Positions 1-6,045 of a stretch of 8,753 nt of DNA are shown piece after piece. The stretch is from Caldilineaceae bacterium (GTDB lineage: Bacteria > Chloroflexota > Anaerolineae > Caldilineales > Caldilineaceae), in assembly GCA_012032975.1 (NCBI GenBank), contig JAAUPU010000076.1, positions 1 through 8,753 of the forward strand, given 5' to 3'. How positions within the stretch are numbered: the stretch's first letter is position 1; each line of letters opens with the position of its first letter. The translations under genes were made by a program, and so were the position numbers. Below the pieces are notes generated by a model. That model was not told the origin of the DNA. It did not search any database and was given only the letters and a program-made list of their open reading frames with translations.

Positions 1-70
1 TTGCCGTCTCTGGCACAACAGCGCCGGTAACCAGTATCGATCCACAATCCAGATTCAGGTGAAGCCATGA
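1..70 (+). CDS. C-terminal end of an unidentified protein (partial)
   Basis: The reading frame starting at base 2 stays open from the left edge to a TGA at 68-70. That TGA overlaps the ATG of the next ORF as ATGA, the usual sign of translational coupling. About 22 residues are visible, ending ...RSTIQIQVKP, which looks like a final beta strand. This frame has G or C at the third position in 15 of 22 codons. The competing frame from base 3, which stops at 60-62, has 10 of 19. There is too little sequence to name a family. The frame choice rests on the ATGA overlap and codon bias and could be wrong. Confidence 0.45.
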   Translation, partial: CRLWHNSAGNQYRSTIQIQVKP

Positions 71-195
71 TTCAGATCATTTTCGGTATTCTGCTACTTC
101 TGTTGTTCAACGTCCCGATCTTCTACCTCATGCTGCGGCGCCCAAAGACCGAAGTCGAGGCAACGCCTCTGATGGAAGCAACGCCGGCCGAATGA
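67..195 (+). CDS. Small single-pass membrane protein, 42 aa, function unknown
   Basis: This short ORF is not a shadow of another gene. It begins with ATG at 67, five bases after an AGGTG ribosome-binding site (57-61), and ends at TGA 193-195. Residues 2 to about 23 form one very hydrophobic helix (IIFGILLLLLFNVPIFYLML). An RRPK positive cluster and a short acidic, Ala/Thr/Pro-rich tail follow. By the positive-inside rule the tail would be cytoplasmic. The ATGA overlap with the upstream frame suggests it is co-translated with, and may assist, that upstream protein, for example as a small subunit of a membrane complex; this is inference. I do not recognise the family. It is the last gene of a plus-strand unit and converges on the dehydrogenase at 229. 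Confidence 0.6.
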   Translation: MIQIIFGILLLLLFNVPIFYLMLRRPKTEVEATPLMEATPAE

Positions 196-202
196 GCAGC
201 GA

Positions 203-230
203 GAGCCATCCTGCACTGTTGGGATGGCTC
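203..230. terminator. Stem-loop between convergent genes
   Basis: A perfect 9-bp inverted repeat, GAGCCATCC (203-211) and GGATGGCTC (222-230), encloses a 10-nt loop. It lies just after the stop of the plus-strand small ORF and reaches into the stop codon (229-231) of the minus-strand dehydrogenase, so it could end transcription from both sides. No T-run follows on either strand, so this is not a textbook intrinsic terminator; an mRNA 3'-end stabiliser is an alternative. Confidence 0.5.
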
Positions 231-1062
231 ACCAGTGCATCACGAAGCCACCGTCCACGTTGATGGTTTGCCCGGTCACATTACGCGCCCGCTCTGAAGC
301 CAAGAACACAGCCATATCCGCGATGTCTTGCGGCGTCTGCCAGCGATTGAGTGGCACAACCTTGGCGATCTTTTCTGCGGCCCAGGTTGCATAATCGACG
401 CGCTCCGATTCGGGCAAGTTGCTCATCTGGCCCCGCCAAACATCCATATTGAGCGGTGTCTCCACCATGCCGGGACAGAGGGCGTTGACTCGCACCCGGT
501 AGGGCGCCAGATCCTTGGCCGCGCACTGGGAAAAGTTGATCAACCCCGCCTTGGACGCGCTGTAGGGCGGGTCGGTCTGCGACCCGATCTGCCCGGCCAC
601 CGAGCTGACAAAGAGCACCGCCCGCGACCGCTCCTCGTCCCCTCTTCCTTTTCCGCCCTGCGTCAAATCGGGTACGAATGCGTGCAGTGCGTTCACCGCG
701 CCGATCAGGTTGACCTCAACCAGACGCGGCCATTCGGACGGCTGAAGATTCCAAAACGGAAAGCCGCCCGTCTTGCCAGCCAGCCCAGCCGCATAGACCA
801 GTTGGTCGACACGGCCCAAACTGGTGCTGATCTGCTCGGCGGCCACGGTCAATCCGGTGAAGTCGGTCACGTCGCTGACAAGGCCGAGCGTCTTGACCTG
901 ATGCTGACCAGCAATCTGCTGTGCCAGATCGACGACACCGGGCGAAAGGTCCAACAGCGCTACGTGCGCGCCTTCCGCGGCAAAAGTCTCGGCGATGGCG
1001 CGCCCGATGCCGCTGGCCGCGCCCACCACCACGGCCACCTGATCTGTCAGTTGAAGATCCAT
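229..1062 (-). CDS. SDR family NAD(P)-dependent oxidoreductase, 277 aa
   Basis: This is a classical short-chain dehydrogenase/reductase, a soluble Rossmann-fold enzyme that interconverts an alcohol and a ketone with a nicotinamide cofactor. The glycine-rich cofactor loop GAASGIG is at 14-20. Asp38 ends the second beta strand and in this family favours NAD(H) over NADP(H). The usual NNAG motif reads YAAG (90-93). The catalytic tetrad is complete: N118, S154 (VSSVAG), Y167 and K171 (YSASK). The C-terminus has the normal TGQTINVDGG strand. A charged insert (about 135-147) lies before the catalytic-serine strand. The start is ATG with a strong AAGGAG site 8 nt upstream. Substrate cannot be read from sequence: FabG-like, sugar and secondary-alcohol dehydrogenases all share this architecture. 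It stands alone, 198 nt after the helicase, behind an operator-like inverted repeat. Confidence 0.93.
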   Translation of the reverse strand: MDLQLTDQVAVVVGAASGIGRAIAETFAAEGAHVALLDLSPGVVDLAQQIAGQHQVKTLGLVSDVTDFTGLTVAAEQISTSLGRVDQLVYAAGLAGKTGGFPFWNLQPSEWPRLVEVNLIGAVNALHAFVPDLTQGGKGRGDEERSRAVLFVSSVAGQIGSQTDPPYSASKAGLINFSQCAAKDLAPYRVRVNALCPGMVETPLNMDVWRGQMSNLPESERVDYATWAAEKIAKVVPLNRWQTPQDIADMAVFLASERARNVTGQTINVDGGFVMHW

Positions 1063-1083
1063 TGTTCAGCTCCTTTATTCTTG

Positions 1084-1116
1084 CTTGGCAATTCATGCAA
1101 TTCTGAATTGGCCAAG
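1084..1116. promoter_or_regulatory. Imperfect palindrome upstream of the SDR gene
   Basis: CTTGGCAATTC (1084-1094) and GAATTGGCCAAG (1105-1116) are inverted copies that differ by a single inserted base, around a 10-nt centre. The element lies 22-54 nt before the SDR start codon, just upstream of its ribosome-binding site. This is the usual place for a repressor site. No T-run follows the hairpin in the minus direction, so a transcription terminator for the helicase gene is less likely. No clear -35/-10 pair is visible beside it. The regulator is unknown. Confidence 0.35.
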
Positions 1117-1260
1117 ATGCTGGCGAAATGTCGATTTTCGGTTTCCATCATGTTGTTGAGCAAAGCACCGTTCAGCTCTCAGCATTCCGGGAATGTGGGA
1201 CATCAACCCATTTCGCAGACTCCCGAGTCGTTCAGACCGATCAATCGGGTGGTCGCGTCC

Positions 1261-3081
1261 TCATCGTCCCCCGAACCAACGACGCTTTGGCCGTGTGCGG
1301 CGAAACTGCTCCAGGAAAGCGTCGGTTTCCGGCGTGACCAGCGGCGTCAGATCGGCTTTCGGACCTGCAAGCGTGCGCCACATTTCCACATCCGTCTGCC
1401 CCACTTCCAGTTGGCGAAATACTCCGACTTGCTGTGCGCGGGCATAGAAGCGCAGAACCGCGGCGGCGATCGCGCGTCTATGCTCGGCTTCGGCTTGCCA
1501 CCACCGGCCAAAATAATCGTACAATTCCAGCCGTTGGGCATTGATCGCCACGGCCGCGTACTCTTCCGCGCCCCAGTCGAGCGGTTCAATCTTCAGCGCA
1601 CGCGACACAATCCCAATCGTCTCCAACACGGATGCGGCGTTGGCTTCGAGCAGAAACGGAGACAGCGGCGCGTTGGCCAGCGCGTGCAAGCTCAACTCTT
1701 GGCTGGCGCGGGTCAGCGCGACATAAAGCAGGCGGCGCTCCTCCTCGATCCGACCCGAACGCTCCAGCGGGATGACGCCCTGGTTGCAATCCGGCACGAA
1801 GACCAGCGGCCATTCCAGCCCTTTGGCCTTGAAGATGGTGGTGATGGCCACACCAGGCGCTGGCTTGGAGGGCGCGCTTTCGCGTCCGTTTTCAGTCAAG
1901 ACAAAGGGGATACGCGCCGCCATGAGCGCCTCCTGGATCGGCGGCGTCTGTGCATAGACGCGCACCAAAATGGCGATCTGTGCAGGCGTGCGCCCATTGG
2001 CGAGCGCGTGGCTGATGCGGGCGACGATCGAGCGCGCCATCTCGTCACGGTTCTCGTGGATCAGCAGATCGGTCGAGCCGCCAAAGCCTTGCGTCAGCGA
2101 AAGCCGCTTTGGCTGCCGATGGCGATTGTGGCGAATGACCTGATTGGCCAGCGCCACCTGCGACGCCTGACAGCGGAAGTTGTCGGTCATCATGTAGACA
2201 GCCGACCGGTATCGTCGGCGAAAGTTGAGGAAGTGGTTGGGGCTGGCCCCGCGCCATTCGTAGATCGTCTGGTCGTCGTCGCCAATGGCCATGAAGTTGC
2301 GTTCGGGTTTCGTCATCAGGTCCAGAATCTCGGCCTGGGCGAGATTGACGTCCTGGAATTCGTCCACGATTACACAACGGTGACGCTGTTGGAGGGCGCC
2401 CAAAATCGCTTCGTGACGGCATAGCAGCTCCCAGCCGGTCATCAGCATATCGTCAAAGGTGAGAGCGCCCTGGCGCAGTCGCTCGTCTTCGAATGCCCGA
2501 TAGAGGTCAGCGTACCAGGGCGCGTTTTCAGGCCGTTGGGCGCTACGGGCGACCTTGCGCGCCCAGCGGGGCAACTGGGCACGGCTCATCTCGGCATAGG
2601 CGAGGTTTGCTTTGCAGTTGCCCACGTAGCCCAGAAAATCTTCGCGATCCAGGCCATCCAATTGGCCAGCCCAGTTCGGCCGGGCCGCTCGGACCACGGC
2701 CACGGTGTCCATCAGCAGCTTGTCCGCGGAGGTGTGCAGCGCATGGCCGCTCCGTCCGAGCTTTAGCTCTGGCAGCGCGCCCCGTCGATGCGCCTCGCGC
2801 ACAATCTGGAAGCCGAGCGCGTGCAGCGTCTTGACCTGCACCCTCTGGCAATGGGGCCAGCGCGCCAGCCCGCGCTCAATGTTTTGGTTGGCATCCTTGT
2901 TGAACGAAGTGGCCAGAATCTCCTCGGGCGCAAAGATCTTCTCGCGCACCAGCCGCTCAATGCGGTGGATCATGGCCGTGGTCTTGCCCGACCCGGCCAC
3001 GGCAAAGACCAACGCCGGTCCGCGGTCGTGGCGCACGATGGCCTGCTGTTGTTCGGTGAGGGAAAAGGCGGTGGTTTTCAC
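1261..3081 (-). CDS. UvrD/Rep-like superfamily 1A DNA helicase, 606 aa, without a recognisable 2B subdomain
   Basis: This is an ATP-driven 3'-5' DNA translocase/helicase by family. All core motifs are present: Q motif LTEQQQAI (8-15), Walker A AVAGSGKTT (27-35), Ia (57-64, ATSFNKDA), Walker B/DEXX VIVDEFQD (237-244), III GDDDQTIYEWRGA (267-279), IV DNFRC (300-304), V TIFKAKGLEWP (415-425) and VI EEERRLLYVALTRA (446-459). The 1B region (about 90-230) is shortish. Between the ILVRVYAQ strand (371-378) and motif V only about 36 residues remain, where PcrA, UvrD and Rep insert the roughly 150-200-residue 2B subdomain. The tail after 460 (about 145 aa) is not recognised. The start is GTG, fixed by an in-frame TAA four codons upstream (3091-3093). 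No clear ribosome-binding site precedes it. A role in DNA repair or replication restart is inferred from family only. Confidence 0.9.
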   Translation of the reverse strand: MKTTAFSLTEQQQAIVRHDRGPALVFAVAGSGKTTAMIHRIERLVREKIFAPEEILATSFNKDANQNIERGLARWPHCQRVQVKTLHALGFQIVREAHRRGALPELKLGRSGHALHTSADKLLMDTVAVVRAARPNWAGQLDGLDREDFLGYVGNCKANLAYAEMSRAQLPRWARKVARSAQRPENAPWYADLYRAFEDERLRQGALTFDDMLMTGWELLCRHEAILGALQQRHRCVIVDEFQDVNLAQAEILDLMTKPERNFMAIGDDDQTIYEWRGASPNHFLNFRRRYRSAVYMMTDNFRCQASQVALANQVIRHNRHRQPKRLSLTQGFGGSTDLLIHENRDEMARSIVARISHALANGRTPAQIAILVRVYAQTPPIQEALMAARIPFVLTENGRESAPSKPAPGVAITTIFKAKGLEWPLVFVPDCNQGVIPLERSGRIEEERRLLYVALTRASQELSLHALANAPLSPFLLEANAASVLETIGIVSRALKIEPLDWGAEEYAAVAINAQRLELYDYFGRWWQAEAEHRRAIAAAVLRFYARAQQVGVFRQLEVGQTDVEMWRTLAGPKADLTPLVTPETDAFLEQFRRTRPKRRWFGGR

Positions 3082-3087
3082 CCAAAT

Positions 3088-3117
3088 ATCTTAACGGAGG
3101 GATGGAGCGAAGGCCAA
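3088..3117 (-). promoter_or_regulatory. Possible promoter giving a leaderless helicase mRNA
   Basis: On the minus strand TTGGCC (3112-3117) and TAAGAT (3088-3093) are spaced by 18 nt and match the sigma-70 consensus at 4 of 6 positions each. The -10-like box ends 6 nt before the GTG start of the helicase, so transcription could begin at or next to the start codon. This would explain why no Shine-Dalgarno sequence is seen. The matches are modest and the idea is inference. Confidence 0.25.
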
Positions 3118-3254
3118 AGAAAGGGCTAGACTGCGGGCCGTTTTGATGGAAAAGAGCGGTAGAGATGAAACGTTGAAGCCAATCCACCGGTCCTTGGTGC
3201 GTGGAGGGTGCCCGAGCTCGAGCCAAGCACTGTGTACGAGATGCAGAAGCAGGC

Positions 3255-3674
3255 CTATCGCACACCGACCAGCAGCGGCAGATCGCTCAGAATATCCTTC
3301 AACTCTGGCTCGCGAACCCGCTCGATAGCGGTGACCAGCGAGACCCATTCCCGGTCGCGGAAGTCTTCGTCCCACTCGTCAAAAAGGTCGGTCACGCGCA
3401 TGGCGAACACCTCAACCTGGCAGATGCCGCCCCACTTCTCGTAGCTGTATTCGCCCACGGGTTTGGGAAGGACGCGACCTTCGACGCCGGCCTCTTCAAA
3501 GGCCTCCTTGGCGGCTGAAGCTGCCGGCGACAGGTCTGGCTCAAGGATGCCTTTGGGAACGATCCAACGCGCACCGCTGCGCGACGTGACCATGAGAATT
3601 TCGAGCCGACCGTGGTACTCTCGGAAGGGGATTACGGCCGATTGATTGTAGAAGTAATCTGGACGCGTGGCCAC
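3255..3674 (-). CDS. NUDIX hydrolase, 139 aa
   Basis: NUDIX enzymes hydrolyse a nucleoside diphosphate linked to another group, or related pyrophosphates, using Mg2+ or Mn2+. The NUDIX helix is at 42-64 (from WIVPKG into the box). Its core KEAFEEAGV keeps the metal-binding acids E57, E60 and E61. The box deviates from GX5EX7REUXEEXGU: its first Glu is Leu48 and its Arg is Lys56. A long loop with PDLSP precedes the catalytic helix. This version, with AAKEAFEEAGV, resembles the DIPP-like branch (diphosphoinositol polyphosphate or diadenosine polyphosphate hydrolases), so Ap(n)A-type substrates are possible but unproven. The start used is GTG with only a weak purine-rich site. The frame stays open about 12 codons further upstream to a TGA, but holds no ATG, GTG or TTG there. 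It sits alone between gaps of 173 and 186 nt. Confidence 0.88.
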   Translation of the reverse strand: MATRPDYFYNQSAVIPFREYHGRLEILMVTSRSGARWIVPKGILEPDLSPAASAAKEAFEEAGVEGRVLPKPVGEYSYEKWGGICQVEVFAMRVTDLFDEWDEDFRDREWVSLVTAIERVREPELKDILSDLPLLVGVR

Positions 3675-3734
3675 GAGAATCTCGTCTTGGTAGTTAAACC
3701 ATTTTTTCAGTCAAGAACCGTCAAGATATGACAC

Positions 3735-3777
3735 GGTGACAGGGTGACAAGGATGCTTTGTCCTACCCCCTGTCACC
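3735..3777. repeat. Hairpin built from inverted repeat units
   Basis: GGTGACAGGG (3735-3744) and CCCTGTCACC (3768-3777) form a perfect 10-bp inverted repeat. An inner GACAA/TTGTC stem (3746-3750 with 3758-3762) lies within it. The left arm consists of two units of the adjacent 8-bp repeat in reverse orientation. In the minus direction it follows the repeat array downstream of the kinase-like gene and precedes the NUDIX gene, so it could act as a terminator or mRNA end, although no T-run is present. Confidence 0.6.
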
Positions 3778-3818
3778 TTGTCACCTTGTCACCTTGTCGC
3801 CTTGCCACCTTGCCACCC
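3771..3818. repeat. Tandem array of six 8-bp units (consensus TGTCACCT)
   Basis: The units begin at 3771, 3779, 3787, 3795, 3803 and 3811. The first three are identical TGTCACCT, followed by TGTCGCCT, TGCCACCT and TGCCACCC, so divergence increases to the right. Inverted copies flank the array: two on the left (within 3735-3752) and one on the right, AGGTGGCA (3853-3860), directly against the stop codon of the kinase-like gene. The unit is non-coding here. Slippage during replication could change the copy number. No spacers are present, so it is not a CRISPR array. Confidence 0.8.
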
Positions 3819-3860
3819 AGCCATTCTCGGCGGTTGATATAGCCGATATAGCAGGTGGCA
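3803..3860 (-). terminator. Possible 3' stem-loop of the kinase-like gene
   Basis: TGCCACCT (3803-3810) and AGGTGGCA (3853-3860) are perfect inverted copies. TGCCACC at 3811-3817 can pair as well, giving two alternative stems with loops of about 35-42 nt. The right arm abuts the stop codon (3861-3863), so the hairpin would form immediately after translation ends. There is no T-run. Two direct copies of GATATAGC (3836-3843 and 3845-3852) occupy the loop. Confidence 0.35.
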
Positions 3861-4496
3861 CTATTTCTTGTAACGCTGTTCCCGCGCCGCGGTGACGATC
3901 AGATCGACGACCAATTGGGTATTCAAGCGGCCCGTGTTGAGCATCAGATCGTAGTGGTGTGGATCGTTCAAGTCGGCGCCATCGAAGACGCGCTTGAACC
4001 AGTTGCGCCGCTGCTCATCGGCGCGCTGGATGATGCGCCGGGCACTGGCCATGTCGGCCAGCCCACGCCGGGTGTGGATACGCGCGGCGCGCACTTCCAG
4101 CGACGCGTGCAGTCGAACGTGGAGCGCAGCTGGCCAATCTGCCAGGACTAGCTGCGAGCCGCGCCCGACAAAGACGACGTTGCCCCGCTCTGCCAGTTTT
4201 CGGATCGCGGACGATGCGGCCGACGAATACTCCTTTTCGTCCATTGCAGCGGTTGACTTGGCACCAACCGGCTGGCGCGAGGCAAAGAGAGAGCGCATTT
4301 CGTCGCTGACAAATGCAGGCTTTGTGGAAAGACGCTCCTCGGTCTCGGCGATGACCTCAACGCTCACCCCTGCTTGGCTGGCCATCTCGGCCAACACCTC
4401 TTTGTCGACGCAGATTGCATTGATGTAGGCGGCCACATCCTCGGCGATTTCCGTGCCCCGTGATCCGAGTTCGCGTGAGATGGTGATGACGGTCAT
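3861..4496 (-). CDS. Cytidylate kinase-like family protein, 211 aa
   Basis: The protein matches the Cytidylate_kin2 pattern of P-loop nucleotide-kinase relatives. The N-terminus reads ITISRELGSRGTEIAEDVA (4-22), in which the P-loop (GSRGTEIA) lacks the Lys of a standard Walker A; this is usual for the group. Further marks are VFVGRGSQLVL (108-118), the basic HTRRG and RADEQRRNWFKR stretch (141-169) that would form the lid, and the closing YDLMLNTGRLNTQLVVDLI (182-200). Length is typical. True CMP kinase activity is uncertain in this family, so the phosphate acceptor is best left open. The start is ATG with a good GAGGGGG site 5 nt upstream (4502-4508). It is co-directional with the PHP hydrolase 111 nt upstream, but whether they share a transcript is unclear. 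Confidence 0.85.
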   Translation of the reverse strand: MTVITISRELGSRGTEIAEDVAAYINAICVDKEVLAEMASQAGVSVEVIAETEERLSTKPAFVSDEMRSLFASRQPVGAKSTAAMDEKEYSSAASSAIRKLAERGNVVFVGRGSQLVLADWPAALHVRLHASLEVRAARIHTRRGLADMASARRIIQRADEQRRNWFKRVFDGADLNDPHHYDLMLNTGRLNTQLVVDLIVTAAREQRYKK

Positions 4497-4607
4497 AGTT
4501 TCCCCCTCGCTTTGACAACTTGCAAACGAACCTCTGGTCGCAACGCGCTCTATCCATCATCAGCGATGTAAACAGGATTGGAGAGCGCCCATCGCCAGTC
4601 GGCCAGG

Positions 4608-6015
4608 TCAAGCTCCGCAGGCGAGTTTTTCGGCAGCTTTGCCCCGGGCCATGTCGCCTACAACTTCTGCCCGCAAATATCGACTGGCCTCGACCGAAAG
4701 CTGAACTTGCATGGGATCATCATCGATCTGGATCCGACGCACCACCGCGCCGTCGGCGATGATATGCAGGGCAAGCCCGCTGCCTCCAAAAACGTCAGCG
4801 CAAAGCTGAATCGCCTGACCACCCACATGCTCGAGCTGCCCACCCATCAGAATGTCTTGCTCATTGACGCTGGCCGTCAGCTCGATGCGCGGCCCGTCCG
4901 GCGTCGCGCTGATGCAGGTTCGACCCGCGCAGATGGCTTCGAGGATCGCGCCGACGGTAGCGTCGGTTGCCTTGACCCAGGTGGTCGGTTGGCCCAGACG
5001 CAGATAGTTGGTCTCGTCGCCGGCCGGGCAGTGATAGTCGCTGCCGCCGACGGCCGGCATTCGACGTCCCTCCCCCCAGCAGGCGATCCCAAAGCGCCAG
5101 GCTCTCGTTGTTGCGATGGGGCCACGGTCCCTGCCAGACCTCCATGCACTGCACGGGCAGATCATCGCCATACTCCCACGCAGGTCCACCCGTCTTGGGG
5201 TGATTGATCGAGCAGATGCCGCCGCGGGCGTGCGCCAGGTCGATGATCGCGGCCATCTCTTCGCGGTTTCGACTGCGAAAGTCGCACCAATGACTCGTGC
5301 CCCAGACATTCATGTGGCCGTAATAGGTGGTCACTTCCTGGCCGGGAATCAGCAACAGATCATCGCCCGCAAGCTCTGGCAGCAACCGGTGATGGCTGAC
5401 CGTGTTGTGGTCGGTGATGGCCAAGAAATCCAGCCCAAGTGCGCGCGCTTTGGCCACCAGTTGCTGAGGCGACCCGGCTGCGTCGCTGTGAAAGGTGTGG
5501 CTCTGCAGATCGCCAGCCAACCAAACGAGCAGTGCGTTGGCTTCCGCGGCTGATGGATGAAGGCGAGGCCGTTCCGCGACCTGGTCGGCCTTGGGATCCA
5601 CAGATGACGCGGCTTCTGGACCAAGCTCAGCTTCGACCATCACATCATAGTCCGCGCCGGCGGGCCAGATTCGGTAGAGACCCAGCACAACTTGGTAACG
5701 TCCTGCCGGCAGGGGTCCGGGCAGATAGCCGGGCGTTGCCTCGTGGTTGGCAACGGTAAACTCGCTGCGCGCCGAGCCACTCCAGCCACGAAAGCCAGCC
5801 CCGCCGGGAAAGTCGGCGCCGGACGGGTCGAAGAGACCGATGTCGATGACATTGCCGCCCTCCGTCTGGTCAGACGACATACGCGCCGAGTAGTCGTAGC
5901 GCACGTGGAGGCTACGCGCTGGCGAGGGCAGATCAAAGCTCAGATAGAAGTAGTCGCTGCGCGCTTTGTCGGCCTGCGTTACGTGGCCATGCAGCCGGAT
6001 CCGAAAGGTGTTCAT
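4608..6015 (-). pseudogene. CehA/McbA-family PHP-domain metallohydrolase, frameshifted
   Basis: Two minus-strand frames together make one protein of about 468 aa. The first runs from ATG at 6015 to the frame break. The second continues to TGA at 4608-4610. They meet at a G6 run (5072-5077 on plus); removing one G gives ...LLGEGRRMPAVGGSDYH and an uninterrupted product. Unrepaired, the first frame runs on out of register to 4861 (384 aa). Residues 1 to about 150 are a beta-rich N-terminal domain without a signal peptide. The PHP metal-binding domain follows: SHTFHSD (172-178), TDHN (201-204), E227, H234, NHP (271-273) and GGSDYH (323-328 after repair). The first His of the usual HxH is Gln171. 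CehA and McbA cleave carbamate esters, but most relatives have unknown substrates; a metal-dependent phosphoesterase or hydrolase is inferred. It lies 30 nt after DUF4058, probably in the same operon. Confidence 0.85.
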
Positions 6016-6045
6016 GGGTTGAAAGCGAGATCCTGGAGAGAGATT

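Noticed and set aside
328..2424. 698-codon open frame on the plus strand across the SDR and helicase genes
   Set aside because: It is antisense to two genes with full sets of family motifs, has no recognisable domain, and is rich in Arg/His/Gln as expected of a shadow frame in GC-rich DNA.
3082..3254. Terminator or small RNA between the NUDIX and helicase genes
   Set aside because: Only a weak 5-bp CTTGG/CCAAG pairing and a GCTCGAGC palindrome were found, with no T-run and no convincing structure.
3771..3818. CRISPR array
   Set aside because: The 8-bp units are directly adjacent with no spacers and no cas genes are nearby.
4497..4607. Promoter in the gap before the kinase-like gene
   Set aside because: TTTACA and TTGACA-like words occur, but none has a credible -10 at the right distance; only the ribosome-binding site is supported.
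4861..5071. Continuation of the first PHP-hydrolase frame past the G6 run as a genuine C-terminus
   Set aside because: The sequence there is Arg-rich and motif-free, while the other frame carries the expected GGSDYH motif and a well-formed C-terminal region.
5072..5077. Programmed ribosomal frameshift in the PHP hydrolase
   Set aside because: No stimulatory stop codon or typical slippery heptamer for a +1 shift is seen, and a second gene in the window shows the same kind of homopolymer defect, so an error is simpler.
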